Shown: positions 8,391 to 16,457, counted from the first letter of the stretch. The stretch is 64,000 bases of DNA from Aneurinibacillus sp. Ricciae_BoGa-3 (GCF_028421645.1 NZ_CP116888.1:62001-126000), one strand, 5' to 3'. Translations and numbers: made by a program. The notes: generated by a model from the letters alone, not told the origin.

Positions 8391-8687
8391 ATGATAGCAA
8401 TCATTCGACCCTATAAAATAATTTTATCTTTGATGGAATTATTTCTTGGACTTCCCCTTATCGGCGGCGTCTTTATTCTCGCACATGCCTGGACTCCTTT
8501 GCTTGTGATGTTTATTCTACATGCTGTTGGTTTGATGTTTGCTTTTATGACGAATCGTAGAAAAATCGGACACATTATCGGAATGGTTGGGAACGTTTTA
8601 GCTTTTATCCCAATCATCGGAATGTTCTTTCATCTTGTTATTGTGCTTATTCTTATTTATGAAATAAAGAAAGAAAAAGATGAATAA
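8391..8687 (+). CDS. Small membrane protein, three TM segments
   Basis: 98 aa with hydrophobic segments at about 10-30, 34-53 and 62-91 and a charged C-terminal tail (YEIKKEKDE). The ribosome site AAAGGAGAAAG precedes the ATG. Not recognised. Ends 34 bases before the next membrane gene in the same direction, so probably one operon. Confidence 0.7.
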   Translation: MIAIIRPYKIILSLMELFLGLPLIGGVFILAHAWTPLLVMFILHAVGLMFAFMTNRRKIGHIIGMVGNVLAFIPIIGMFFHLVIVLILIYEIKKEKDE

Positions 8688-8721
8688 TCAACATGTCTTT
8701 TCATAAGAAAGGAGTTCAGAT

Positions 8722-9552
8722 ATGAACTGGATACTCATACAAACCATCATTATTGGTGTTCTCTTTATAGGAGCCTTGTTCTTTTATACAAGTTATGGAT
8801 GGCGTGGCTCCTTTCTCTTTTCTCCAGGAGCCAATATTTTATATATATTTGGGTACATGCTTCCACAAGCTATCGCTTTTTGCTCTCTCCTACTTGGGCT
8901 ATGCTATTTATTTCTGTCTCCTGCCCATACACCCCTCCACCTCATTTGTTTCTTCTATATTCCTATCCTATATTTAGTTATCTCATGGGTAAGGAAATAC
9001 GTTTTTGTTAAACGTATAAGAAGAAAAGAAGAGAAACAATCGGAGCAATGGAGTTTGGTTTATCACTGGCTAGAACAGTTTCCTTTTCTAACCGAACGGG
9101 ATATCACCAAAAGCTATTTTTTTAACAAAAACGATGAAATAAGCGGAAATCTTTATATCGATATAGATAAAGAATACGCACCTTTAATAGAAGAAAAGGA
9201 AAAAGACTTACCTAAAGAACTACATTTAAACGTGCGAATTCGCTCCGACAAAGAAAGCCAATGGGTGCATCAAGTTCGCAAGTGGGTGAATGATTTGAAC
9301 GGTATTGAGATTTCTACAATTGAAGAATGGACACATTACGATGAAAACCAAGAAAACCAGGGGAATATCTATATCGTAACCGAACCAAAAAACTTCGATA
9401 AAATCCAAGAACTTGCAAAGTCACTCCCTAAAAATATTCACTTTTCACTTTGTACACACCGTGAGTTTCTCCATTCTTTGTGGATTGCCTATACCAGAGA
9501 GTATTTAGACAAAAATAATCCTGGTGAGTATCGGATGTTTAAAACCGCATAA
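8722..9552 (+). CDS. Membrane-anchored protein with cytoplasmic charged domain
   Basis: 276 aa. Three N-terminal hydrophobic segments (about 3-25, 40-62, 66-90) are followed by a basic stop-transfer stretch (KRIRRKEEKQ) and a 180-residue charged soluble domain with an acidic repeat-like region (DIDKEYAPLIEEKEKDLPKE). The start has AAAGGAGTTCAGAT upstream. Not recognised. Confidence 0.7.
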   Translation: MNWILIQTIIIGVLFIGALFFYTSYGWRGSFLFSPGANILYIFGYMLPQAIAFCSLLLGLCYLFLSPAHTPLHLICFFYIPILYLVISWVRKYVFVKRIRRKEEKQSEQWSLVYHWLEQFPFLTERDITKSYFFNKNDEISGNLYIDIDKEYAPLIEEKEKDLPKELHLNVRIRSDKESQWVHQVRKWVNDLNGIEISTIEEWTHYDENQENQGNIYIVTEPKNFDKIQELAKSLPKNIHFSLCTHREFLHSLWIAYTREYLDKNNPGEYRMFKTA

Positions 9553-9709
9553 ATTCATGTAGAGAACCTAGCATTCGTTAGGTTCTTCATTATGTGCAAT
9601 GTTTGCCGTTTCCTGTTCATCATTCCTTTTCATCAATCATAGACTATACCGAAACATAATAGGACAAACACGAACCAACTTATAAACGAATAAAAAGGAG
9701 GTTATTTTC

Positions 9710-9919
9710 ATGGCAAAGATAGTATCACTTTCAGATTTTAAAAGAAAAAAGAGAAGGGAAACCACTATGCTTGTGACGGCTCTTTCTCTATCTTTTATTG
9801 TTTGTAGCATTCTATTGGACATGAGACAAGCGCATCAATACAACAAAACAACCTTCCTTTTCAATTCAAATATCGCTAACAAAAAAAGCCCTGAAATTTT
9901 TCAAGGGCTTTTCTGTTAA
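9710..9919 (+). CDS. Small membrane protein with basic N-terminus
   Basis: 69 aa. A basic leader (SDFKRKKRRE) precedes one hydrophobic segment (about 20-37). AAAAGGAGG lies eight bases before the ATG. The last codons run into a bidirectional terminator at 9881-9912, and the stop overlaps the stop of the convergent gene. Not recognised. Confidence 0.6.
   Translation: MAKIVSLSDFKRKKRRETTMLVTALSLSFIVCSILLDMRQAHQYNKTTFLFNSNIANKKSPEIFQGLFC
9881..9912. terminator. Bidirectional terminator
   Basis: AAAAGCCCT/AGGGCTTTT hairpin with flanking A and T runs between convergent genes 9710-9919 and 9916-10566; it overlaps the 3' end of the first. Confidence 0.8.
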
Positions 9920-10566
9920 AAACCTAGCGTTTGCCAATTTTTAAACTGTCCGTTTTGGTAAATACCAATCATGCCTGTTTTAAGAACATCAGGATGGGCA
10001 TCGTTATAGGCTTTATCCGTATCCGCACTATATGCCTCTTGATTCATATAAAAACTTCCTTCATCTAAGTGTTCTTTATCCAGTATGGCTTTACACAACT
10101 GCTCCGCCTGTACTGGAGACATGGTAGATTTATCGAAGTTCGGAATCAAAATCGTACCATAAAGAGCTTCACGATTTGATGGCACACTCTCATTTATCAC
10201 TTGATATTTCGTGCCATTTACCGAACCGTCAATTTGTTGTTGATTAGAAGTGGTTTGATTAAGTAATGGTTGTTTGGTAACACTATCCCAAACCCCTTTA
10301 AGCTGTCCGTTTTCCATATAAACATCATATTGCCCATGTGTGCTGCTAATGATTCCTTTCTCTCCTTTAAACCATTGTCCAACTGGATTATATTGTTTAA
10401 TGCTACCTAACATATTTGCGGAATCAAAAGATTGGACGGAAGTAGGAATCGGTACAGGTTGTTTTTTCGTCCCATGTGAGGCAACACCTATAATCATCCC
10501 TCCCACTACAATAACCCCTACGGCAATCAGCACAATTTTTATTCTTTGGGCTTTTTCTCGATTCAT
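9916..10566 (-). CDS. Membrane-anchored extracytoplasmic protein
   Basis: 216 aa with one N-terminal membrane anchor (residues 9-31, IVLIAVGVIVVGGMIIG) after a basic Arg/Lys-rich head; the remainder should face outside. The outer part is Gln/Asn-rich with many predicted strands. The start follows AAGGGAGTGGACATGTC. Not recognised; secretion by the anchor is the only firm inference. Confidence 0.7.
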   Translation of the reverse strand: MNREKAQRIKIVLIAVGVIVVGGMIIGVASHGTKKQPVPIPTSVQSFDSANMLGSIKQYNPVGQWFKGEKGIISSTHGQYDVYMENGQLKGVWDSVTKQPLLNQTTSNQQQIDGSVNGTKYQVINESVPSNREALYGTILIPNFDKSTMSPVQAEQLCKAILDKEHLDEGSFYMNQEAYSADTDKAYNDAHPDVLKTGMIGIYQNGQFKNWQTLGF

Positions 10567-10724
10567 GACATGTCCACTCCCTTCTTTTTACGTATCCTAT
10601 TATATTGGGTACAAAAGGAAGCTATAAGCGATAGAGGGTTCCATAACGTATGACACTTTAACAAAATCGTTATGATTTCATCTATCAATAATGATACGGA
10701 CACAAATAATCTATAGAATTGAAA

Positions 10725-10760
10725 AAAACAATCGCATTTATGTGAAGTACGATTGTTTTT
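10725..10760. terminator. Terminator hairpin
   Basis: AAAACAATCG/CGATTGTTTT hairpin flanked by A and T runs, between the 216-aa secreted-protein gene promoter region and the frameshifted gene at 10778. Confidence 0.6.
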
Positions 10761-10777
10761 CGTTTCGTATATTGGCT

Positions 10778-11037
10778 TTAAACTTGAATCGTCTTTTCAA
10801 GTGCTCCCGTAAAAGCACCGCCTCCTACCGATAACTGTCCTTGTTTCTTTCGAAATCCGCACCCTCAATCTTAACCAAAACACCTTCATACATTTGTTCA
10901 TGGACTTGTTTTTTCGGAATGCAATAGGCAATATCATGTTCTTCTAATTGTTCAGTAGACGCTAATACAGTGTCTCCATTTTGATAGTTTTTATATGAAA
11001 TGGGGTTTAGAAAAACGGTTATCAGGTTGTCATCCAT
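10778..11037 (-). pseudogene. Unknown gene with frameshift near its 3' end
   Basis: The frame from ATG 11037 (MDDNLITVFLNPISY...) has a GGAGGGG site nine bases upstream and stops at 10825. From about 10,855 a second frame reads RKKQGQLSVGGGAFTGAL and EKTIQV to a stop at 10778, so the natural product is probably about 86 aa. The in-frame ATG seven codons upstream overlaps the ribosome site and is unlikely. Not recognised. Confidence 0.5.
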
Positions 11038-11147
11038 CGGATAATACCCCTCCTTCATTAACGTAGATATTCCCCATTAGTATTGGTATACCCAATTAGT
11101 TCTTTTTTAGACCTTACTAGTCCATGAATCATATTGAAACAACCAAA

Positions 11148-11173
11148 ATATATATATATTTGTTTATAGTCAA
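11148..11173 (-). promoter_or_regulatory. Promoter with TTGACTATAAAC element
   Basis: GTTTATAGTCAA at 11162-11173 gives TTGACT-N17-TATTTT on the minus strand toward 10778-11037. On the plus strand TAGTCA-N17-TATATT can serve the divergent gene at 11238. Confidence 0.5.
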
Positions 11174-11237
11174 TATTTTATTTTTGTAGTATATTTAATA
11201 TATCAATATATCATTCTTTCATGAGGTGAATAATAGG

Positions 11238-11546
11238 ATGTTTACAAAACAAAAAGAACAAACAGAAGAGAAGGTCATTAAAGATTCAACGGTTTTGAGG
11301 TTACACCCAACCCAATTCATACCGACAGGAGGATATGTCATAGATACACCAACTTTCGGAGGTTTTGTAAACCCTTCTCAAATCATCATCCATATGGGTC
11401 AACCTTATCGTTATTTTGTCGAAGAAGGACAAACTATTTCTCTTTATGAATACGGGAATTTATCACCTATTGAATTTGTAGTAAAAGAGCTTCATTTTGC
11501 CAAGAATGAAATCGTATTGGAACGAGTATCAAAATATAATTTTTAA
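11238..11546 (+). CDS. Unknown 103-aa protein
   Basis: Not recognised. Beta-rich and soluble (PTGGYVIDTPTFGGFVNP). ATG 11238 follows GAGGTG by ten bases; a GTG four codons upstream lies inside that ribosome site. Ends 19 bases before a lipoprotein gene in the same direction. Confidence 0.65.
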   Translation: MFTKQKEQTEEKVIKDSTVLRLHPTQFIPTGGYVIDTPTFGGFVNPSQIIIHMGQPYRYFVEEGQTISLYEYGNLSPIEFVVKELHFAKNEIVLERVSKYNF

Positions 11547-11565
11547 AAAAGAAGGATGCTATTGG

Positions 11566-11892
11566 ATGTTTATAAACAAACCCCTAATATTGGTTTCACT
11601 TTTAATTTGTATGGGATTACTGGCTTCCTGTAGTACACAAAGTCCACAACTATCCTTTGTTCAACCACTCATTTTTCATGCGTCTATTCCAGAGCCAACT
11701 AAGTTCCCCGCAAATGTACCTGTGGACTATTATGTAGCAAATGGCTATGAAAGTTTAGTTGGGAAAAATCGGGTATTTAACTTTCAGGGTGGAATTGATG
11801 GAATTAACCATCAAAACTCACCTCTTTTCAAAATTTCATTTAGTGTGGTTAAGCAATACTACTTTCAAAGTGCTGGTGAACTATCAGGGTGA
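11566..11892 (+). CDS. Putative lipoprotein
   Basis: 108 aa. Basic start MFINK, hydrophobic core, and lipobox LLASC at residues 19-23 with the acylated Cys followed by STQSP, a typical Gram-positive lipoprotein signal. GAAGGATGCTATTGG precedes the ATG. The rest is not recognised. The 3' third is partly duplicated 2.2 kb downstream (13944-14030). The stop overlaps the convergent MmcB-like gene closely, so the C-terminus may be shortened. Confidence 0.7.
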   Translation: MFINKPLILVSLLICMGLLASCSTQSPQLSFVQPLIFHASIPEPTKFPANVPVDYYVANGYESLVGKNRVFNFQGGIDGINHQNSPLFKISFSVVKQYYFQSAGELSG

Positions 11893-11893
11893 G

Positions 11894-12481
11894 TTATATT
11901 GTCTTACGCCATCTTGTATCGTACATCTCTTGAACCTCTCGCAATAACTCCCAATACTGACTTCTATACTTCTCCTTTTCTTTTCTTTCGTTGTTTAATT
12001 GCCTACTCATTGAATCTGTAAAAAGAGGACTTTCGCTTTTAAATATTTTTTCGGTTTCTCTTGAAAGTGAACGAATCATAGAATTTTTTAAAATCTCTTC
12101 GTCAATAGTCAAATCTTGTTTTTTAGCTCTTTTCACCGACATTCCACCTACATAAACACCTATATGAGAAGGTACTTCATCTTTCACTTTTTCATAAAGC
12201 TCTTTTGTCATTACGTAGTAATTGAAGTGTCCGCAAAAGGTTTTCTTTGCCTTACTGCGAAAGTCCGAAACCGATACTTTTATTTCATAACAACGCCAAA
12301 TCCCTTTAGTGTCAAAAGTCATATAATCCACTCGTTCTTCCCCGAACCAGCCAATAGTTACTTCAAAACAACCAAATACTCCTTGCTTCTTTGTCGCTGA
12401 ATATATTTGTCGTTCCAACTGGATTGTTTCCTCTGTCTTAGCGATATTAATTCCTCCTCTCTTATCACCTTGAAGTTTCAA
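11894..12481 (-). CDS. MmcB-like PD-(D/E)XK family protein
   Basis: About 183-195 aa. The nuclease-like core is visible: Asp52 (ERVDYMTF) and Glu66-Ile-Lys68 (CYEIKVSVSDF), followed by KTFCGHFNYYVMT. This resembles the MmcB/PDDEXK-like fold linked to DNA repair. The C-terminus is a charged coiled coil. The annotated TTG start has no ribosome site. A perfect AGAGGAGG sits seven bases before codon ATC at 12445 (then GCT AAG ACA GAG), so initiation at ATC, or a mutated ATG, is likely. Confidence 0.6.
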   Translation of the reverse strand: MKLQGDKRGGINIAKTEETIQLERQIYSATKKQGVFGCFEVTIGWFGEERVDYMTFDTKGIWRCYEIKVSVSDFRSKAKKTFCGHFNYYVMTKELYEKVKDEVPSHIGVYVGGMSVKRAKKQDLTIDEEILKNSMIRSLSRETEKIFKSESPLFTDSMSRQLNNERKEKEKYRSQYWELLREVQEMYDTRWRKTI

Positions 12482-12489
12482 GAAACTAC

Positions 12490-12894
12490 TTGTATATAAA
12501 TCAACCGAATTATTTATTCACCACACTGAAAGTTGCATACCCAAAAAATCGTTTTTTTGTATTTCAGTTACAAAATGCGCGGTCTCCGTACTATAAAATA
12601 TTCCCTACTGACAAAACAAAGGATGGGTATGTTATTCACGATTCTGACGAAGAGAACTATAGTATTCCCGACCCACAAAAAATTGGATACAGCACAGCCT
12701 ACCCATTAGACCATAAAAACGGTCATTTCGTCATGCATTTTGAAAACGAACAAGAGTATCAAGAATTCTTCCCCAGACTAGGAGATACAGCTATGGTTGG
12801 GGTTTATAGCTTTTGTGACTATTACAAGTGTCATCCAAATAAATCCACCTCTGTCTCGCAAACCTCTACCAATCAAAAATCTATTACAAAGTAA
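12490..12894 (+). CDS. Unknown 134-aa protein, N-terminus uncertain
   Basis: The frame opens with TTG and has no ribosome site; it overlaps the head of the divergent MmcB-like gene, so the start is doubtful and the gene may lack its 5' part. Composition is aromatic-rich and soluble with a Ser/Thr-rich tail. Not recognised. Confidence 0.4.
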   Translation: MYINQPNYLFTTLKVAYPKNRFFVFQLQNARSPYYKIFPTDKTKDGYVIHDSDEENYSIPDPQKIGYSTAYPLDHKNGHFVMHFENEQEYQEFFPRLGDTAMVGVYSFCDYYKCHPNKSTSVSQTSTNQKSITK

Positions 12895-12961
12895 AAACTG
12901 CATAGAATAAAGTGTTAAATTCGTGGTAAAAATCAATGATTATACCTTTGGAGGGATGTGG

Positions 12962-13132
12962 ATGTTCATTTGGATTATTGCGGGGTTCCTACTCTATGTG
13001 CTTATCGGTATTGGACTGCTGATTTACCATGTTATAAACGACCCTTGGGGCGAGTTTTTACTCTATGTGGCTCCATTGTTTATCGTAGCTTACCCCTATT
13101 TCATTCTGAAGCATTTGTTAACAGGCAAATAA
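12962..13132 (+). CDS. Small membrane protein, two TM segments
   Basis: 56 aa with hydrophobic segments at 2-24 and 34-51. GGAGG lies six bases before ATG 12962; a preceding in-frame ATG (12956) touches the ribosome site. Followed by a terminator. Not recognised. Confidence 0.6.
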   Translation: MFIWIIAGFLLYVLIGIGLLIYHVINDPWGEFLLYVAPLFIVAYPYFILKHLLTGK

Positions 13133-13187
13133 AAAAGCAAAGAAGGTTGGGAAATCTCCTTTCCTCTTCTTTGCTTTTTATTTTTTA
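13132..13187 (+). terminator. Terminator after 12962-13132
   Basis: AAAAAGCAAAGAAG pairs with CTTCTTTGCTTTTT and is followed by ATTTTTT. Confidence 0.8.
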
Positions 13188-13261
13188 ATCTTATATATAA
13201 AAATTGTGACGGTCAACAACGAACAAAGGAAATCAAGCGTAATAATTTTATATCATATAAT

Positions 13262-13522
13262 TCAATTTACTATTTGATACATCCGTAATTTTTCTTGCAG
13301 GGCGTTAATTTGAGCAGTTACACATCTCATTTCCTCTTTAAGTTCATTAGGTACGTGTTTTTCATTTTCCAATACTGTATTAGCCCATGACATTTGCGAA
13401 GATGCGTTACCCATATGTGCTAATGATTGAAAAATGAAATCATCCAGTTTACCGAGTTGCTTGAAGTTTTCGTAGTTCGGCTGATGTGCTTCGTAACTTC
13501 CAAATTCCGCTTTTTTATTCAT
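13262..13522 (-). CDS. Unknown 86-aa protein
   Basis: Not recognised. Helical and soluble, with a C-terminal coiled-coil-like stretch (VTAQINALQEKLRMY). AGGAGTGTTAGACGA precedes the ATG. Confidence 0.65.
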   Translation of the reverse strand: MNKKAEFGSYEAHQPNYENFKQLGKLDDFIFQSLAHMGNASSQMSWANTVLENEKHVPNELKEEMRCVTAQINALQEKLRMYQIVN

Positions 13523-13644
13523 TCGTCTAACACTCCTTTTATTTGTAAATTTGCTATTCTAATCTTTGATTCTCACCGCATAATCCGAAGAGCAAAAAAT
13601 CATTTACTTTACGTTGAGCTACTCTTCTCGTTTGTTACAAAACA

Positions 13645-13914
13645 TCAAGGAATATCATATTCCGCCTTTAATTGTTGAATTCTCTCATTCATCTTTGTTA
13701 TTTGTGCTATCGCTTTTTCTACCTCCTCATTACGCTTCCATTCAAAACAATCTTCGCAATAGAGAAGGCTGTCATACATGACCCAATTATGATTAACTTC
13801 GTTTCCACATCCATCTAAACGACAATGTAACGATTCGAATTCGCTTTTATAGAATGCAAGTTGTTCTTCTTGTGATAGTTTGTCAATGTCATCCCATTTA
13901 ATTATTTGTTTCAT
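13645..13914 (-). CDS. Small zinc-finger-like protein
   Basis: 89 aa with CRLDGC and CEDC pairs (residues about 32-37 and 54-57) that could bind one zinc, followed by a helical tail. GAGGGGTTAAAC lies before the ATG. Function unknown; small zinc proteins of this type are common on phages and plasmids. Confidence 0.65.
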   Translation of the reverse strand: MKQIIKWDDIDKLSQEEQLAFYKSEFESLHCRLDGCGNEVNHNWVMYDSLLYCEDCFEWKRNEEVEKAIAQITKMNERIQQLKAEYDIP

Positions 13915-13943
13915 GTTTAACCCCTCTCATTTATTTTATAAGG

Positions 13944-14030
13944 GTAAATAACTTTCAGGGCGGAAATGATGGGGAAATCCATAAAAAATCACCACTTTAT
14001 GTGGTGTAAAGTTTCGTTTAGTGAATTAAT
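13944..14030 (+). repeat. Partial duplicate of the lipoprotein gene 3' region
   Basis: The stretch from GTAAATAACTTTCAGGG resembles 11771-11850 of the lipoprotein gene. In translation it reads NNFQGGNDGEIHKKSPL against the lipoprotein's FNFQGGIDGINHQNSPL, then stops. It has no start, so it is a gene fragment. Confidence 0.5.
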
Positions 14031-14217
14031 CAATGTTAAAATATTCACTTCCTGTATGGAAATCCACTCTCTTTGCAAATTCACCAGTTATTGTGGCTGA
14101 TTTGACCCCGTTCCCAATGTTATTCTTTTTCTCTTTGCCATCATAATATTTTCCTTTTTCAAAATAGATAACATTACTCATTTTAAAATCTTTTAAACAC
14201 AGATATTTTTGCTTCAT
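14026..14217 (-). CDS. Unknown 63-aa protein
   Basis: Soluble, beta-rich, not recognised (KDFKMSNVIYFEKGKYY). ATG 14217 is chosen because GGAGAGG lies eight bases upstream; the longer frame lacks a ribosome site. First of a minus-strand run of very small genes ending with membrane proteins. Confidence 0.6.
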   Translation of the reverse strand: MKQKYLCLKDFKMSNVIYFEKGKYYDGKEKKNNIGNGVKSATITGEFAKRVDFHTGSEYFNID

Positions 14218-14240
14218 TTTACTTTCCTCTCCTTTCCTAC

Positions 14241-14366
14241 TCACTTTCCTGCTATCATAAGACGAAAAATGGAATAACCAATATAAAAGAGAACCCAAAT
14301 GCCCCATAACGTAACGAGCCAAAGTAAAGCTTGTGCTAGGATGGTTTTGATTTTTTGTAACCACAT
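14241..14366 (-). CDS. Tiny single-pass membrane protein (41 aa)
   Basis: MWLQKIKTILAQ followed by one hydrophobic helix (about 10-34, WLVTLWGIWVLFYIGY) and a basic end. GAAAGGA lies ten bases before the ATG. Not recognised; part of a run of five tiny membrane proteins. Confidence 0.5.
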   Translation of the reverse strand: MWLQKIKTILAQALLWLVTLWGIWVLFYIGYSIFRLMIAGK

Positions 14367-14392
14367 ATTCACTGTATTCCTTTCTAACCCTA

Positions 14393-14584
14393 TTATAAGA
14401 CATTTATTAGGAATACTTTCGCAATGAAAACCATAGCGATTTCGCAAGCTGTTGTTTTAATTAAAATGCTAAATGAATCATCAGAAAAATAGCAGATTTT
14501 CTTTGTACGTAAAATCTCAGTTACAATGACAATCGTAATAGGAATTGCAATTAGCATAATTAACAATGGCATTGAAATAAACAT
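14393..14584 (-). CDS. Small two-TM membrane protein (63 aa)
   Basis: Hydrophobic segments at 4-24 and 40-61 separated by a basic loop (LRTKKICYF). Strong AAGGAGGAAGAAT site. Not recognised. Confidence 0.6.
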   Translation of the reverse strand: MFISMPLLIMLIAIPITIVIVTEILRTKKICYFSDDSFSILIKTTACEIAMVFIAKVFLINVL

Positions 14585-14630
14585 ATTCTTCCTCCTTATT
14601 GGTATTCTATGACCTTATCTCGACATCAAC

Positions 14631-14768
14631 TTAATGAATCGGTGTTGCACTAATCGCTTGAAACAGCGTGTACATAATATAGAAACTTAGACCCATCCCA
14701 CCTGCAAACATGATTGCGGAAAAGATAGTTGCATAAGCTGTTTTGTTTTTAGATTCGTTGGCTTTCAT
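14631..14768 (-). CDS. Tiny single-pass membrane protein (45 aa)
   Basis: MKANESKNKTAYATIFSAIM begins a charged head and one hydrophobic helix (13-38). Too short for most gene callers, but an AAGGTGTAAACGAAA site precedes the ATG and it fits the adjacent run. Confidence 0.5.
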   Translation of the reverse strand: MKANESKNKTAYATIFSAIMFAGGMGLSFYIMYTLFQAISATPIH

Positions 14769-14789
14769 TTTCGTTTACACCTTCTTTAT

Positions 14790-15095
14790 TTAGATATATT
14801 TGTAAATGTGGATTACAACACTAATAAGTAATGTGCATGTATACCATTCAATGACGCCAAATGGCTCGTCTTTTTGTATCATACCCCTAATGAAATTTAT
14901 AGGGATTACCAAAAGACAGGCTACTGGAATAAGTAAAAAAACAAAGTTCTGAAATATATTATCTCCCAAAAACTCTGGAATGTGATTTGCTAAGAGGTCA
15001 TAAAACGTATACATGGCTGATATGCATGCAGTTATTGTGATTAATCCTTTCATTACCGAGAGAAAAAATTTAATTATTAATTGATTGTTTTTCAT
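14790..15095 (-). CDS. Membrane protein, three TM segments (101 aa)
   Basis: Hydrophobic segments at about 7-30, 47-69 and 83-99; basic N-terminus. Not recognised. Same direction as its small membrane-protein neighbours. Confidence 0.6.
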   Translation of the reverse strand: MKNNQLIIKFFLSVMKGLITITACISAMYTFYDLLANHIPEFLGDNIFQNFVFLLIPVACLLVIPINFIRGMIQKDEPFGVIEWYTCTLLISVVIHIYKYI

Positions 15096-15135
15096 TTCGT
15101 TATGGTCATACCTATCTAAATACTAGTAATCCTGT

Positions 15136-15201
15136 CTAAATGAACATACATAACGGGAGAATTGCACCTAATATAATCGAAGCCTCCATTATGTCTTGCA
15201 T
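15136..15201 (-). CDS. Possible 21-aa hydrophobic peptide
   Basis: MQDIMEASIILGAILPLCMF with a weak GGATTAGGA site. Its frame reads back into the end of the 15215-15412 gene, so it may instead be that gene's C-terminus after a frame change. Confidence 0.25.
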   Translation of the reverse strand: MQDIMEASIILGAILPLCMFI

Positions 15202-15214
15202 TCCTAATCCGCAA

Positions 15215-15412
15215 TCAAATAAAAAGTACAAGAAATATAACGACCAATCCTATTCCAAGTGCTGAAAACTCCAAGACCTCTTCTCTTACCATATGGACAT
15301 TTTTCTCATGGTTTTTACCAACATAGCTAAGTAACGTGACAAATAATCCAGATAGAAATAAAATGATTAAAGAAATGACGAGTACTTCTGTGATACCTTT
15401 ATCAAAACTCAT
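15215..15412 (-). CDS. Small two-TM membrane protein (65 aa)
   Basis: Hydrophobic segments at 9-29 and 48-65 joined by a charged loop (GKNHEKNVHMVREEVLE). TGGGAGAAAAAATCCT precedes the ATG. The alternative frame continues the hydrophobic C-terminus to 15136, suggesting a possible frameshift. Not recognised. Confidence 0.55.
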   Translation of the reverse strand: MSFDKGITEVLVISLIILFLSGLFVTLLSYVGKNHEKNVHMVREEVLEFSALGIGLVVIFLVLFI

Positions 15413-15553
15413 AGGATTTTTTCTCCCAAACCATTAATTTTAAGTATCTGTCAGTGTACACTTCCCGACAGTTTTATGAAAACATAAGTGATGCCTACAA
15501 AAATGGTGAAAGCATTTTTAACAAGTGCATGAGTTATACTCCTAGTAATTCAA

Positions 15554-15868
15554 TTAAGCAATGGACTTACCGTTTCGGGTAAAAGTGGCATAATCTACGT
15601 TTATTCCCCATTCCATTCGTTTATTTCGAACCTCTTGTATATTCACTTCATAGGCGAAAGCGATTTGCTTATCCGCTAACCCTTCCTTGATGTAAAGTGT
15701 ATGTAATTCTTCTTTTGTAATTGTGGAAAAATCCAAAAGAACGCCATCTAACCTTTTCTGCAGTTCTTTTGCAAAAAGAAGTTGTTTCCTTTTTTTAGCT
15801 CCTTCAATATAAAATTGGATGCGGAACATTTGTTGTAAAGTATGTGGATTATCAAGATTGTAATTCAT
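15554..15868 (-). CDS. Putative HTH DNA-binding protein (104 aa)
   Basis: Residues 52-90 (KEELHTLYIKEGLADKQIAF, then YEVNIQEVRNKRMEWGI) match the small HTH that follows the pattern LxxLYxxxGxSDxxIAxxFxVxxxxVxxKRxxWGI, common on Bacillus plasmids and phages. The N-terminal half is basic and helical. A strong candidate local regulator. Promoter carries the class 2 element at 15913-15924. Confidence 0.65.
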   Translation of the reverse strand: MNYNLDNPHTLQQMFRIQFYIEGAKKRKQLLFAKELQKRLDGVLLDFSTITKEELHTLYIKEGLADKQIAFAYEVNIQEVRNKRMEWGINVDYATFTRNGKSIA

Positions 15869-15912
15869 TATTTCACCCTTTTTCGTTATTTAGTCAAATA
15901 ATTGTACGTATC

Positions 15913-15924
15913 GTTTATTGTCAA
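15913..15924 (-). promoter_or_regulatory. Promoter element TTGACAATAAAC
   Basis: Class 2 element; TTGACA-N17-TTATTT on the minus strand, 45 bases upstream of the HTH gene start. Confidence 0.5.
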
Positions 15925-16026
15925 TTTATATAAGGTAAAAAAAGAGAAAGGTTATTTGACCTTTAACAAAAGTATACCAGTTATTTTAGACAATAGTCAA
16001 TAAAACTATTTGTATTTACTAAAGAA

Positions 16027-16059
16027 AAAAACCTCTGCTAACGTCAATAGCAAAGGTTA
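16027..16059 (-). terminator. Terminator after 16092-16457
   Basis: AACCTTTGCT pairs with AGCAGAGGTT on the minus strand, followed by seven T. Confidence 0.65.
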
Positions 16060-16091
16060 AAAAGGATTATGTATTGAAAGAAATACCTTTA

Positions 16092-16457
16092 CTACCTTTT
16101 TCTTCGACTGGATTGTTTGTCTAACCGATAAAAGGTGAAATCATCTAGCAAAGTAAAAGCAAGTAGTGTTCCATCGGTGCGCACAATCGATAAAAATTCA
16201 AACAATTGCTCTTTCGTAATGGGTCTCTTTGTTCTATCTTTTCTTTTGGTTAGCATTATCCGCTCCCCTTCTTCCTGGACTTCATAATCCTGTTCTCCCT
16301 GTATAAAAACAAATCCACCTTGTGACAGCACGAAAAAAATATTCTCTTCATCGGGTGTACCCACTACTTTATGTCCTTCTAATTCAAACAAGTCTTCCAA
16401 ACTATATTTTTTGTAATCCTCTACATTGAGCATATTGTAATCCTCTACACTGAGCAT
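16092..16457 (-). CDS. Unknown 121-aa protein with duplicated N-terminus
   Basis: Not recognised. The first 16 residues contain a direct repeat, MLSVEDYN then MLNVEDYK, produced by a 24-base tandem duplication (16410-16457). Each copy carries a GTAGAGG ribosome-site-like sequence, so two starts are possible. The core is acidic and beta-rich with a basic end (KQSSRRKR). Confidence 0.6.
   Translation of the reverse strand: MLSVEDYNMLNVEDYKKYSLEDLFELEGHKVVGTPDEENIFFVLSQGGFVFIQGEQDYEVQEEGERIMLTKRKDRTKRPITKEQLFEFLSIVRTDGTLLAFTLLDDFTFYRLDKQSSRRKR
16410..16457 (-). repeat. 24-base tandem duplication at a gene start
   Basis: Two copies of a 24-base unit beginning ATGCTCA and containing GTAGAGGATTACAA, with two mismatches. 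The first copy's GAGG sits before the second copy's ATG. Confidence 0.8.
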
